DNA of 64,000 nt from Adiantum capillus-veneris (taxonomy: Eukaryota > Streptophyta > Polypodiopsida > Polypodiales > Pteridaceae), in contig CM043967.1 of assembly GCA_014529385.2 (NCBI GenBank), positions 5,037,001 to 5,101,000 on the forward strand, given 5' to 3'. The first letter of the stretch is position 1. Each line of letters starts with the position of its first letter. The notes under the pieces are model-generated. The model made no database searches. It was not told where the DNA came from and saw only the letters and a program-made list of their open reading frames with translations. The translations under genes and the position numbers were made by a program. This document shows, piece by piece, positions 27,920 to 39,176 of this stretch.

Positions 27920-28097
27920 TGTTGGGTTTCAAGCCCCGTGGTCGGATATGATCGGGCGCCCGCCCACTTATTCTTTGATATGGTTATAATGAGAAATAAG
28001 GAGAGTGAGTAGTTAGTCTCACAAGCTCCACTAAATAGAGGGTCTATTGTCTTCCTTCCCCTTCTCCCTTGCGCTCTCCGCATCACAGGTCCATTCA
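27920..28097 (+). repeat. LTR (178 bp), plus orientation
   Basis: Begins TGTTGGGTTTC and ends TCCATTCA, followed after AT by TGGTATCAGAT, a tRNA-iMet PBS. It contains a CGGGCGCCCG palindrome near 27954. Only one copy was seen, so it is a 5' LTR whose partner is lost. It most likely belongs to copia B. Confidence 0.65.
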
Positions 28098-28099
28098 AT

Positions 28100-28110
28100 T
28101 GGTATCAGAT
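28100..28110 (+). other. Primer-binding site, tRNA-iMet
   Basis: TGGTATCAGAT, ten of eleven matches to the usual plant site, two bases after the LTR. Confidence 0.75.
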
Positions 28111-29195
28111 CTTGGGTCGCCTCGACATCTCCCCTCCCCTTCCCACGCGTGCAGCGACCCCTGTCGAGAATCTTGGAGAGCTTTGGCAATCTCTGCAGAG
28201 AGAAGAGATAGTCGAGCAAAATCGAGCAAGGAGTTGGAAAGCCTTGCAATTGGAGGTAAATCGGGTAGCGAGATGGGATTTTGCAGGGCAAATTGAGCAG
28301 ATCTTGAAGCTCACGAACTGTAAATTTGAGGAATCAGAGCTTGGGAGGCAGTGCAAGCATGAGAAGGCAAGTTAGTCACAATCCTGCTGCAGCAGCAGCT
28401 AGAGAGTAGAGCACAATTGAAGTCGCCAAGCGAGCTTGGGATCTTGCAGGTGAATCGACATCGAGGGGCAGCGAGAGATTGCAGTTCTTGGGGGAGCTTG
28501 GAAAGAGCAAGTAAAGGGGGAGAGTCAAGAATCGACTGCAGACCACCATGCCACTGCATACTCGTCATGCACGCTCGTCAGACAGTCAGGCTTTCTCCCC
28601 TCTCTCCGTTAGTGCAACAGTGAATGGATTTATTTTTTTTTAAATTTCAGCCTTAACACACTTGTGTGCAAGGGCTCACTCCCATGTAGACCTCGACAAA
28701 CCCCCCCGATCCTCCGACCCCGCTCTCACACACCGACTCACACACCCCCAAGCTTGGAGATAGAGAGAGAGGGAGAGATTCTCTCACCACGGGAAAAGCC
28801 TGAGAGAGAGAAAGCGAGCAAGTGAGAGAGCGATATTTCTAAGAGACATTTTTCGAGAGAGAGATGCGAGTGAGAGGGAGAGCGAGTGAGATAGAGAGAG
28901 TGGGGAGGTGCCTCATAACCTCGGCATCGGAGGCTTCCATCTGACAGTGGAAGGCGACATCGACATTGACATCATCACCAATCTCAGGCATTAAGGGAGA
29001 GTGAGAGAAAGCTCCGACTTCAGTACTGATATCGGCGACTTATTGCTCCGCATCGGCACTGCTGTCGACGTATAGAGCGATAGAGAGTGCACACTTCCTT
29101 TCTCATCACTCCGCATTGTCACGACACTCTCTTTACACAAGTAGATTTTTGAGAAATGACCTCGATACCAAGCGTTCCCACGGACGAGTGCTTTC
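28111..29195 (+). other. Untranslated leader of the plus-strand LTR element
   Basis: Follows the PBS. Purine-rich GAGAGAG words between 28760 and 28915 and GGCATCGG-like repeats dominate. Short ORFs (for example 28112-28375) match nothing. It stops where copia A is inserted and appears to resume at 34805. Confidence 0.45.
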
Positions 29196-29387
29196 TGAAG
29201 GAGTACGAGCGGAAGTGCGACGCGAGAGAGAGTGCGAGAAGAAGAGCACGACGATATGGTGAACTCGCTCTACTATAATGTGTAGAGCATAGTGAGTTCT
29301 TATTAGGTTTTAACAAAAGAATATGTGTACATACCTGGCGGCCCGCCCACTTACCTGGGCGATCACATTGGGCTTTATACCCCAACA
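29196..29387 (-). repeat. Copia A 3' LTR (192 bp)
   Basis: Plus-strand ends are TGAAGGAG and CCCCAACA. The GA run is only about 9 bp here. In element sense a TATAAAG box lies 9 bp from the LTR start, so U3 is very short or transcription starts elsewhere. Confidence 0.9.
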
Positions 29388-29476
29388 ACCTCCCACTTAA
29401 ATTCCAATGTGGTACTTTAAGCGTGAGAGAAGCTACTATACAAGCTAATATACAAGAGATGTAGAGAAGTGATGTA

Positions 29477-30007
29477 CTACCCTACACCTAACTGCTTGCA
29501 AAAATGTGCAAAGCTCTCTGAGGGAAGTCCTTTGGTAAGTAGATCAGCAGGATTTTCTGTGGTGTGAACTTTGACAAGCTGAAGTTGCTTATCCTCGAGC
29601 ATTTCCTTGATGAAATGATACTTCACATCCACATGCTTTGTCTTTGAGTGATAAACTGGATTGCGAGCCAATTGTATAGCACTTTGACTATCACAATATA
29701 ACACAGGCATCTCTTCTTTGATTCCCAAATATGTTACTAGTCGATTAAGCCAAATTGACTCTTTGCATGCCTCTGATGCTGCAACATATTCAACTTCTGT
29801 AGTAGACTGAGTAACACAATCTTGTAATCTAGAACGCCATGATACTGCTCCACCAGCCAATGTAAAGACATACCCTGACGTAGACCTTCGGTTGTCTAAG
29901 TCACCTGCATAATCTGAGTCTGTAAAACCCTTTACACTTAGCTCCTGACTCCCGTAGCATATACACGTACTCTTTGTAGCTTTCAGGTATCTCAATATTC
30001 CTTTCAC
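29477..30007 (-). pseudogene. Copia A RNase H
   Basis: Carries the copia RNase H signature: DSDYAGDLDNRRSTSGYVF, SWRSRLQ, STTEVEYVAASEA, YCDSQSAIQLA, TKHVDVKYHFI and ENPADLLTKGL. The catalytic D-E-D positions appear present. A TGA at 30014-30016, where Trp is expected after GKKH, separates it from the RT in the same frame. It would remove the RNA strand during reverse transcription. The stop lies about 80 bp from the polypurine tract. Confidence 0.88.
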
Positions 30008-30013
30008 TGCCTC

Positions 30014-30748
30014 TCAATGTTTCTTGCCTGGGTTTGACATGTATCGACTTACTACTCCCACTGCAAATGCAATGTCTGGGCGAGTAGCAATCATTGCATA
30101 CATCAAACTACCCACTACAGACGCATATAGTATCTTATCCATTTCAGCCTGTTCTTCCTCAGACACATGACAATCTCGTTTGCTAAGTTTCACATATGGT
30201 GGCAATGGAACACTCAATGCCTTTCCCTTCTCCATATTGAAACGTTGCAAAACCTTGTCAATATACTCTCTTTGAGATAACCAAATCAACTTCTTTGATC
30301 TGTCTCTCTCAATGCGCATACCAAGTATATGACTTGCCTCACCCATGTCTTTCATGTCAAACAATTTTGCCATCTTTGACTTCAAAGCTGAAATTTCTTT
30401 CAAGTGCTTGCCAGCAATCAACATGTCATCCACATACAAAATAAGGATCAGCCAACTGCCATCCTTAGCCTTCTTTGTATATAGACAGTGATCGAACTCA
30501 CTACGTTTGTAGCCTTGAGAAAGCATAAACTTGTGGAACTTATGGTACCATGCCCTCGGTGATTGTTTTAAGCCATAAAGACTCTTTAACAACTGGCATA
30601 CCAAATCTTCCTTGCCTTTCTCAACAAACCCTTCTGGCTGCTGCATGTAAATTTCCACATCTAAATCACCATGCAAGAACGCTGTCTTGACATCCATTTG
30701 GTGCAACACCAAATCTAATATGGCAACCAATGCAAGAAAGCATCTCAT
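30014..30748 (-). pseudogene. Copia A reverse transcriptase
   Basis: Contains MDVKTAFLHGDLDVEIYMQQPEGF, SLYGLKQSPRAWY and the catalytic LILYVDDMLIAG, then the connection segment through GSLMYAMIATRPDIAFAVG. The frame is joined upstream to the RT N-terminus by a one-base deletion just after KMTT (near 30746). YVDD is intact. Confidence 0.88.
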
Positions 30749-31356
30749 GTAGTCATCTTGACCACCGGAGAGCAGACTTCATCAAAGTCAATGCCTTGTT
30801 CTTGCTTAAAGCCCTTGGCAACAAGCCTTGCTTTGTACTTTGGCTGACTATCATGAGCGGTGACCTTATACTTGTAAACCCATTTACAAGGTAGAGCCTT
30901 TTTGCCCTGTGGTAATTTAACTAGCTTCCATGTCTGGTTTTTATGCAGAGCTGTCATCTTTGACTGCATGGCCAATTGCCAATTCCCGAAGTCCTTCATT
31001 TGCACTGCTTCCTTGTAACATGAGGGCTCATTGCAATCAGTCAACATGACATAGTTCATAGATGGAACAAACCTATCAGGAGGTCGCGGGATACGTCCAG
31101 ATCTACGCAATAATAGGTGGCTCAGGCTCAGCCACAACCTGTGGTTCCAATCTATCCTGTCCTTGCTCCTCTTGAGCCCTGACATTTTGTCTTGCACGTG
31201 CAGGTCCATCTTCTTGGAAGACAACTCTTCTAATCTCCTCAACCCTCTCTGGTTTAGAATGATATTTGGATTCATTAAAGTGAACATCATTGCTGCGGAT
31301 AACCTTTCTGGATTCGGGATCCCAAAGTCTGTACCCCATCTCACCAGAATTACCAT
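30745..31356 (-). pseudogene. Copia A integrase C-terminus to RT start
   Basis: The coding part begins at about 31110 (RRSGRIPRPPDRFVPS) and continues through [52 protein letters not shown] and the FDEVCSPVVKMTT end. The upstream portion of this frame is out of register with the integrase ORF at 31103-31600, so a frameshift lies near 31110. Confidence 0.85.
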
Positions 31357-31600
31357 AGCCTAGAAAGATGCACTTTCTACTCTTTGGCTCAAGTTTGTTC
31401 CTAAATTCCTTTGGAACGTGAGTATATGCCTCACAGCCAAAGACTCTGAGATGCTTGTATGAGGGCATTTTGCCTGACCATACCATCTCTAGCACTGAAT
31501 CCTTCTGTAAAACCTTGCTAGGAGATCTATTTATGAGATGAATAGCTGTTGATACAGCTTCAGCCCAAAACCCATTTGGCAGATGTGCATTAGACAACAT
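31103..31600 (-). pseudogene. Copia A integrase middle part
   Basis: FWAEAVSTAIHLINRSPS, LRVFGCEAYTHVP, KSRKCIFLGYG and GYRLWDPESRKVIRSNDV are the standard copia integrase C-terminal landmarks. It is frameshifted relative to the core domain upstream (near 31595). Confidence 0.88.
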
Positions 31601-32381
31601 ACTTCTGACCTTCTCTTGTATGGTTGGTCCTATTCATCCTCTCAGCAACACCATTTTGAGGAGGATTGTAAGGAGCAGTAAGTTCACGTTTTATACCTTT
31701 TGACTCACAAAAGTCCTGAAAGGCTTTTGAAACATACTCTCCACCATTGTCAGTGCGTAAGCATTTAAGTTTCTTGCCACTCTGATTCTCCACAAGTGTC
31801 ACAAACGTTTTGAAAACAGTAAACGCTTCATCCTTGTGCTTGAGAAAGTAAACCCATACTTTCCTCGAGTAATCATCTATAAATGTCATAAAGTAAGAAG
31901 CTCCCCCTAGATATAGGTTAGGCATAGGTCCACACAAATCACTATGAACAAGTGCCAACTGTGTATCTCTTCTACTGCTTCTATGCTTATGTGGTTGCTG
32001 TGTTTGCTTACCATACAAACAATGTTCACAGAATTCAAAATCATTAAATGACAAGCCAGGCAAATAACCAGAACAAGACAAGATTTCCATTCCCTTCTTG
32101 GACATATGTCCTAACCGGCTATGCCACAAAGAAACGTTCGGCTGCTCGGTTACATTGATTACATTTTTAGAGACATTTGATACATAAATCATGTAAAGTC
32201 CTCCAGACTTTACTCCATGTGCTACTGTCATAGAACCCTTGGATATCTTCCACATGTTCAGTCCAAAAGTGGTGACGTAGCCAGCATCATCAAGTAAACC
32301 TGTGCTGATCAAGCTCTTTGTAATTGCGGAAACATGTCTCACATTCTTCAGCGTGAAAGAAGAGCCATTCTGAAACTTCAA
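31590..32381 (-). pseudogene. Copia A integrase core
   Basis: A GAG-pre-integrase zinc-binding part (WHSRLGHMSKKGMEIL, FCEHCLYGKQ; HHCC) precedes the DDE core: ALVHSDLCGPM, TDNGGEYVSKAF and PQNGVAERMNRT, so D, D and E are present. An in-frame stop at 32382-32384 separates it from the protease. Confidence 0.88.
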
Positions 32382-33461
32382 TTAAACATCTCCAACACCT
32401 AAGATCTCACATGTCTGCCCATTGCCTAGCCGAACATGATCTTTAGTGGTCACATAAGAGGTAAACCACTCCTTGTTTGGAGACACATGAAGTGATGCCC
32501 CTGAGTCTATAATCCAGTCACTCAGTGCATTTCCATCAGATGTTGTAAGAAGAGCTGAGTCCATTGCATTCTTCAAGAAGTAGATGTCTCCTGACACTAG
32601 ACTGTCATCCTCTGCAACGATGTTTGTCACATTTATTTCTTGAATCTTCACTGAGGACTTGTTCTTCTCACCATGGTCTTCAGCTTTCTCTTTGCCTTTT
32701 TCTGCTTTCCATTCTCTGCAGTCTCTTTTCATGTGACCCTTCTTGCCACAATGGTAGCATTCTATGTCACTCTTGCCTTTAGCACTGCGGGACTTGCTAC
32801 GAGACTGATTCCTCTTTCCACCTTTGTACGTTTCTCTGGTCCTTCCCCTGACAACTAAGGCTGTTCCTTTGCCTTTGTCCATTGTCTTTCTGTTGGTTTC
32901 TTCAGTAAGCAGACTGCCTTCTACACCTGCTATGGTCAAACCATCTGGAGGTGTAGAATTACTCAAAGCTGTGCGAAAAGTGTCCCAACTTTCCGGCAAT
33001 GTGATCAACAGGAACATAGCTCTAACAGGTTCATCAAACTTGACACCTTGAGCTGACAACTGACTGTAGATGGTGTTGAATTCATTCAGATGATTGGACA
33101 TCGGTGTCCCTTCTTTCATCTTCAAGTCAACAAGCTTCTTAAGCCAGTATACCTGTGAAGTTGCACTCTGCTTCTCATAAAGATCACTCAGCTTTGTCCA
33201 TGCTTCATAAGCCGACATCTCGTCTGCTACATTGAAGTAAACGCTTTCTGCCAAAGTCAGCATAATGGTAGAAAGTGCCAATTCATCCATTTCACTCCAT
33301 TCATCTTCGTCCATATCTTCTGGTTTTATCCCCTTGAGCTTTATAGGTTTTATCTACTTCTTTTGTACCAACACGTGCCAAATCTGCTTCTTCCACAATG
33401 GGAAATTGGTTTCATCCAGCTTCTTGATATTGTAAAGAGTAGTGTCCTATGATCCAGCCAT
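32382..33461 (-). pseudogene. Copia A gag and protease
   Basis: The start is ATG at 33459-33461 (MAGS). In-frame stops lie at 33447-33449 and 33354-33356. The capsid region (WTKLSDLYEKQS, LVDLKMKEGTPMSNHLNEF, LPESWDTFRTALSNS) is of the UBN2 gag type. An intact zinc knuckle, CYHCGKKGHMKRDC, follows, then protease DWIIDSGASLHVS with the catalytic DSG. Gag and pol share one frame. Confidence 0.85.
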
Positions 33462-33464
33462 AGC

Positions 33465-34544
33465 TACGCTTCATAGTAGTTTACTTTCCTGGGAAAAATT
33501 CGGCAGATCTTCCCCTGTAAACTGACCTCTGAACCAATATCAACCTATCAAATGAACCAAGAAAGCTTCAAATTCTACAGAAATTTCGGCAGAGTCTCCT
33601 CTGTAAAATGGCTTTGGTGTACTCAAAAAACAGACCAAAAACAACTCAAAAAATCATTGTCTCTCTAACACTGTAAGCTGTGGGTAAACCTGTCTTGCAC
33701 CTGTACTGTCTCTCACTGCCCTGTCACTGTCCTGTAAGCATAGACTGCGACAATGCCTCAACGACAGTAAAGCAAAGATGCAATCCCAACTGTCTAACTC
33801 ACAGTCAATACATCCTAGCTGCCTATCTAAGGGTGCTCGAGGGATCGCTCCAAGACCTGTATCACTGAAAGGATCTCAACATTCGAGAATCCCCCAGCTC
33901 AATAAAACCTCACTCGACCCTCAACAAAGGCTGCAGTAAATCTGATGTTACATAGACTTCCCACAAAGTCATACATCCACAAATTTCTCACTATATGCTG
34001 TAACCGCTGCGGCGGTTGTTTGCTGCGTGACTCACAGCCAGCAAACCCTCAACAGACATACATCATCTCTGACAATACATCCCATGTGGAAGTACCTGCA
34101 ATGTCAGGATGAAATCTGGAATATCAAGCAGCAAACACAAGCTACCTGATGAACTAGTGGATGTCGCCTACAATCTGTGTGTAGATGCGTCCGTGTCGTA
34201 TGTGACACGCCTCCAAGAACTATGAGCCGTCCTTCGTTGTGTAGATAGCCACAAATTAGCACTCTGGAAGTGCAGATATCCTCAGCACCTGCAGTCGTAG
34301 GCCGAAACCCCAAATTTGCAGAGTCAGATCTGCACCCGCCGAGACCACGTAGTCAAAAATCGCATGCGCAGAACTTTGTCGAAGCTGAACGGTGGCCGAG
34401 ATGACCTCAGAATGAAATTCTGAGAACACCAAGCCCGTCGGGCTTTCCCACAGGATTTGGGGCCATGTCTTCGCCTGTCGAATCTCACTCCAATCTGAGC
34501 AGGTGACTCTGGCTACCTGCAAATGCTGCCCTGAGCCTCGATCT
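33465..34544 (-). other. Copia A untranslated leader
   Basis: About 1.1 kb between PBS and gag. It holds a block (33840-34020) shared with the leader of copia D: TCGCTCCA, then AAAACCTCACTCGACCCTCA, AAAGGCTGCAGT, CATACAT-CCACAAA and AACCGC with a downstream GGCGG. The rest is unremarkable. Confidence 0.7.
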
Positions 34545-34558
34545 GAGCTCTGATACCA
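34545..34558 (-). other. Copia A primer-binding site
   Basis: The plus strand GAGCTCTGATACCA is the tRNA-iMet complement, two bases from the 5' LTR. Confidence 0.9.
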
Positions 34559-34560
34559 GT

Positions 34561-34586
34561 TGAAGGAGTACGAGCGGAAGTGCGAC

Positions 34587-34663
<77 letters not shown>

Positions 34664-34804
34664 CAAGAAGAAGAGCACGACGATATCTACTGTAATGTGT
34701 AGAGCATAGTGAGTTCTTATTAGGTTTTAACAAAAGAATATGTGTACATACCTGGCGGCCCGCCCACTTACCTGGGCGACCACATTGGGCTTTATACCCC
34801 AACA
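34561..34804 (-). repeat. Copia A 5' LTR (244 bp)
   Basis: Same ends as the 3' LTR, but the GA tract is about 70 bp (34590-34660) instead of about 9 bp. A small indel (GGTGAACTCGCT) also differs. Confidence 0.9.
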
Positions 34805-35832
34805 CTTCCCCGCGGATGGTCGTGCTTGCCACATGCACAAGTGAGGTGCCTCTACCATAGAGGAGTGACACCCGGCATCGGCACCGAGCGCACCAATCAC
34901 GTTCTACGGCACAGTTTTTGGCTACGACACCTTTGGCGGCTATTTGACTAGTACATTTCCGCCTGAAGGCGAAAATCGACACATACCGACACCAACACGC
35001 AGGTTACATGTTACAGGGGGGCTTTTGAGCCCGTTCACACACAGATTCTCTAGGTTTCTAGACACAACACTTTTTTAAGCGATTTTGGCAATCATTTCGA
35101 CAACAGTTTCTTTGCGGACAGATGCGTTGACAGATGCATTTTTGTGTGAGCACATCTAGTGCTATTGAGCTCTTTTGAGAGCAGATATCCCCGCAGGGAT
35201 CACTTTTACTACATGCAGCAATTGTTGGCGCCTATGTGAGTGCAGTCACTCATGTACGCTAAGTTGCGGACACTTCCTATTGTACTACATATGGAGCCAT
35301 TTTTGGCTATTTTGGCAGTTTTTCCTGGCCATTTTTGAGACTCAGACCCGAAGAGCCCATTTTGAGACCGTGGCTAGTCTTTTTGTGTCTGCATTAGCCT
35401 CTAGAGGGTCAATAATGTGAGGTTTTCTTTGAGCTGGGGTGTTCACGAATGTTGAGATACCTTCAATGGTACAGGTAGCTAGAGTTACCCTTTACGGTAC
35501 CGTCGCCATATGACATGTATCTAGATGGTTTTTTGTGCTTTTGATGCTGAGTTGGCAGTCACACAGCAGTGTTTTTGTGCAGTATATGCACAATCATTAT
35601 TCTTTTTGAGTAGTTTATGCATTTTTTACTTGAAGTTTGACTCCTCATACAAAGGAGACTTTGCCGAATTTTTCCCGCAAGTCCGTTTTATGCGTTCTTG
35701 GCACTTCTAGTTGTTCTTACACAGTGATTGTACTACATTTTGGTTTGAGTTTTCCCTTCTATTCTAGGGCAAACTTTGTTGAAATTGTCCCAGGCAATTC
35801 GCCATAAAGTTTTTGGCTACATTCTCTTAATC
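34805..35832 (+). other. Leader continuing to copia B gag
   Basis: No protein domain; T-rich toward the 3' end. It runs into the B gag ATG at 35833. Its upstream continuation is probably 28111-29195. Confidence 0.45.
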
Positions 35833-36627
35833 ATGGTTGTGAGTAGTGCTTCCAAAAGAGAAGAGTACTACATCAAAAAGTTTGGTGGCTCAAACTTTGT
35901 CATTTGGCGGCAGCGTATGCAAGATGTTTTGATCAACAAAGGCTTCCTTGCATGCAAGAAGAGAGAATGTGTACACTAATGATGAGTGGGATGACTTGAA
36001 TGAGCGTGCTATGGCAACCATTCACCTGCACTTGGTGAATCCATCTACTTTACTATAATGGATAAGACCAATGCCAAAGATTTATGGGATGCTCTATGTC
36101 AGGCTTGGGATGGCAACAACGCCTCGAACAAGGTTTTCTTGATGAAGAAATTGATGTGCATGAACATGAAAGAAGGCAGTAACATTAGTTCTCATTTGAA
36201 TGAGTTCAACGTGTTTTCACAGCTTACTTCAAAAGGTCTCAATTTCGATGATGAAATGAAGGCCATTTTCTTGCTATGTTCATTACCATCGTCATGGGAT
36301 ACTTTCAACACAGCCATAAGCAATTCTGCACCCAATGGAAAGCTAGATTTCAGTAGTATTGCTGATGTGTTTCTCACTGAGGAGATTCGACGTCAATCTC
36401 TTGATGTGAGTGGGCATGGTGATGCATATGTGGTTAGTGGCAATCGTGACAAGCAAAAGCAGCGTGGTCTTAGTTGCGGTCATTCACAAGATCGTAGGCA
36501 AGGTCGTAGCAAGAGTCGCAGCAAAGACATGCAAAATGTAGAGTGTTACTCTTGCCATAAAAAGGGACACTTGAAGAAAGATTACCGCAAAATGCAACGT
36601 GATAAGGGCAAAGAAAGCAAAGTTTGA
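35833..36627 (+). pseudogene. Copia B gag
   Basis: It starts MVVSSASKREEYYIKKFGG with the FGGSNFVIWRQRMQD N-terminus. After a frame change come AKDLWDALCQAWDGNN, MKEGSNISSHLNEF and LPSSWDTFNTAISNS (UBN2-type gag). The zinc knuckle CYSCHKKGHLKKDY has its last Cys replaced by Tyr, so nucleic-acid binding would be impaired. At least one frameshift lies near 35960-36060. Confidence 0.82.
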
Positions 36628-36780
36628 CAAACCTAAAAGCAGCGTGAAGATTGAAGAGCTTAATGTGGTTGAGTATCTATCCATTGAAAATGTTTTTGAA
36701 GTGTCAAATGATGTGTTGATTTTCACATCGAATTTGAGTCTTGATGCATTGTTAGCTCGTGATGAGTGTTACGTGTAGAA

Positions 36781-37126
36781 TTGGATTGTGGACTCAGGTG
36801 CTAGCTTTCACGTGACTCCTCACAAGGAGTGGTTTTCTACATACACTACCACACATGGCACGATAAAGCTAGGCAATTCTTACGAGCTTGATATATGCGG
36901 TGTGGACAACATCAAGTTTTCTTTGCGTAATGGCACTGAGTTTATGCTGCATAATGTCAAACATGTACCTAAATTGACAAAGAGTTTGATGACAGTTGGA
37001 CAGTTGGATGATTTGGGTTACACTACCATATTTGCTCATGGTTCTTGGATTATCAAGAAGGAAAATCTGGTCGTGTTGAAAGGCCAGAAGTCTGGCTCAT
37101 TGTACTACTTTATGTCTCTTTTGTGA
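36781..37126 (+). pseudogene. Copia B protease
   Basis: NWIVDSGASFHVTPHKEWF carries the DSG catalytic triad, followed by LGNSYELDICGV, VKHVPKLTKSLMTVGQLDD and WIIKKENLVVLKG. A TAG (36777-36779) directly precedes it, so it is cut off from gag. The frame then stops at 37126. Confidence 0.82.
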
Positions 37127-38218
37127 AAGAGAATTCTATTTGTGTAGCCGAGCTGCTGTCTACAGAGTTGTGGCATAGCCGGCTAGGACATATGAGTCAA
37201 AAGGGAATGAAAATCTTGTAGTGTTCTAGTTATCTCCCTATGTTAGATTACTCACTTCTCTTTATGTGAGCATTGTATCTATGGCAAACAGACTAGGTTG
37301 GCATCGACGCCTTTGGACAAGGACTTAGGGAGTCCTTTAGATCTCATTCATAGCGACTTATGCGGACCTATGCCAGCCAAGTCTTTAGGGAAGCGTTATA
37401 CTTCCTAGCATTCATAGTACATGACCCTACTAGAAAGGTGCGGGTTTATCTCTTGAAGCAAAAGAATTACATTTTTAGTGTCTTTCAAAAGTTCGTAGCA
37501 TTGGTAGAGAACCAATCGGGTACAAAGCTTAAAGCTTTGTGCAGTGACAATGGAGGTGAGTACATCTCCCCTGAGTTTAAGAACTTTTGCAATAAAAGAG
37601 GCATTAGAACATAATTTACCACTCCTTACACACCCGCCAAAATGGTGTGGCTGAGAGAATGAATAGAACCATTCAGGAACGGATCACTTCTATGTTGTCT
37701 ACAACCAACTTAACTCAAGAAATTTGGGGGGAAGCTGTTACGACGGCTGCTTACTTGATCAATTGGTCACCTAGTACACCACTAAAGTACAAGGTTCCGC
37801 AGGAGATGTGGATGGGCAAAGAGCCCATTACGATAGATTACGTGTGTTTGGGTGTGAGGCATTCTCACATGTGCCAAAAGCGCTTAGACAAAAGTTGGAC
37901 CCCAAATCACACAAGTGCATCTTCATTGGATATGGTGTACACGGAGAGTTGGGATATCGTCTCTGGCATTTGGAATCTAAGAAGGTCATACGCAGATCAC
38001 GGGTGATATTCAACGAGTCTAAGATGCATAAAAAGCCAGTGAAAGACATTGAGTATCACAGAGTACAATTTGAGAATGTTCCCTCACCACCAGTTACACA
38101 GAATGTTGGATGTGCTAGTGATGCACCTTTCACTAGTACGCACACACACGTTGCTCCAGAGATTGCAATCCAGCAGTTGGGCACTTTGGAGATCTACTTG
38201 TACATCTCATGCACCTGA
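37127..38218 (+). pseudogene. Copia B integrase
   Basis: The HHCC part (WHSRLGHMSQKGMKIL), then SDLCGPMPA, VFQKFVALVENQSG, LCSDNGGEYISPEF, the GVAERMNRTIQERI region (frameshifted just before it), EAVTTAAYLINWSPST, LRVFGCEAFSHVP and CIFIGYGVHGELGYRLW. Frames change at least four times and several stops interrupt. Confidence 0.82.
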
Positions 38219-38463
38219 GTGTTTTGAGCCAGGTTTGGACTACTTGCTAGTCACCGATTTCGGTGAACCCACTTGCTACAAAGAGGCCATTCACGTGGAC
38301 AATAGTGTGAAGTGGGAAGAGGCTATGCAATTTGAGTATAACTCGATTTTAGCCAATGAAACTTGGGAATTGAGAAAGTTACCTATAGGTAAACAGGCAT
38401 TGCCATGCAAATGGGTATACAAGAAGTGGTCATGATGACTACATTGCATCTTGTGCTTAGTCT
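38219..38463 (+). pseudogene. Copia B RT start, internally deleted
   Basis: LVTDFGEPTCYKEAIHVDN, ANETWELRKLPIGKQALPCKWVYKK is immediately followed by VVMMTTLHLVLSL. In intact copia these blocks are separated by about 45-50 residues (including YKARLV), so an internal deletion removed them. Similarity ends at about 38463. Confidence 0.75.
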
Positions 38464-38930
38464 CAGCTACATTGCTACTTCAGGAATTTCATTTCTTGCA
38501 TCCCTCCCTGATCTCTACAATTGTGCTTCAAGCCAAGAGTCCCACCTTTCTTTCTAAAACATTGTGCCATAATTGGTTATTGGTAGCTGATCTTGTGAAT
38601 CACTCATGCACTTTTTCTTCTTCTTCTTTTATGGAGCCTTAAAAATTGGATGACCTACCTTCCACAATAAAAGGAAAGGCACTCTAGAGCATTGCACACT
38701 CCGAAAGGCACATGACTGACCTTGATAAATCATGATTTATCTTCACATCAATATTCAATCTCAAATCACCTGGAAGCAAATCAAAGTATGTATCCAAGAA
38801 AACCTTATTGCATTCTTCCATTTCCTCTTCTTTAGTCACCCAATTGGCAAATTCCCTCAAGAACTCATCCAAATGGGATTCCATAACAATAGAGCACAAA
38901 GAGTAACTACAGAATATTCAAGGTACTAAA
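38464..38930. other. Unassigned; one possible minus-strand fragment
   Basis: A 71-codon minus-strand ORF (38684-38899) has protein-like composition (HLDEFLREFANWVTKEEE, TYFDLLPGDLRL) but I recognise no family. No splice context was established. Confidence 0.25.
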
Positions 38931-39176
38931 CAAAGACTAAAACACAAAAACTTAGAGAAAGACTATGGAAATACACGAAACTCGGTCCTTCTTGCTTCAT
39001 TCATGCACCTTACAATAGTAAACTTCCCTTTACATGTTTATGGATAGAAACAATTATTCACGACTATAGTTTACTCAAGGCACTGAACAAAGATTGAAAC
39101 ACAGAAACTCAGAGAAAGACCATGGAAATATAGGGAGCTTAGTCCTTCATGCATCATTCATGCACCTTACAACTGA
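38921..39176. repeat. Diverged direct repeat, period about 146 bp
   Basis: AGGTACTAAACAAAGACTAA...CATTCATGCACCTTACAA (38921-39015) recurs as AGGCACTGAACAAAGATTGA...ATTCATGCACCTTACAA (39076-39172). Many substitutions separate them. Confidence 0.8.

Larger units (their letters stand above)
29196..34804 (-). mobile_element. Copia A, complete but inactive
   Basis: A 5.6-kb minus-strand Ty1/copia element: 5' LTR (34561-34804), PBS (34545-34558), leader, gag, protease, integrase, RT, RNase H, a polypurine tract (AAGTGGGAGG on minus, at about 29389-29398) and 3' LTR (29196-29387). Flanks are CTTTC and CTTCC, a 5-bp target duplication with one mismatch. Multiple stops and frameshifts disrupt the coding region. 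The gene order PR-IN-RT-RH defines copia. Confidence 0.9.
27920..38463 (+). mobile_element. Copia B, decayed, probably split by copia A
   Basis: Proposed order: LTR, PBS and leader (27920-29195), copia A inserted (29196-34804), rest of the leader (34805-35832), gag (35833-36627), protease/integrase (36781-38010) and the start of RT (about 38220-38463). The 3' half and 3' LTR are absent. Joining the two leader halves is inference from polarity and position; the coding part from 35833 is certain to be copia. Confidence 0.55.
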
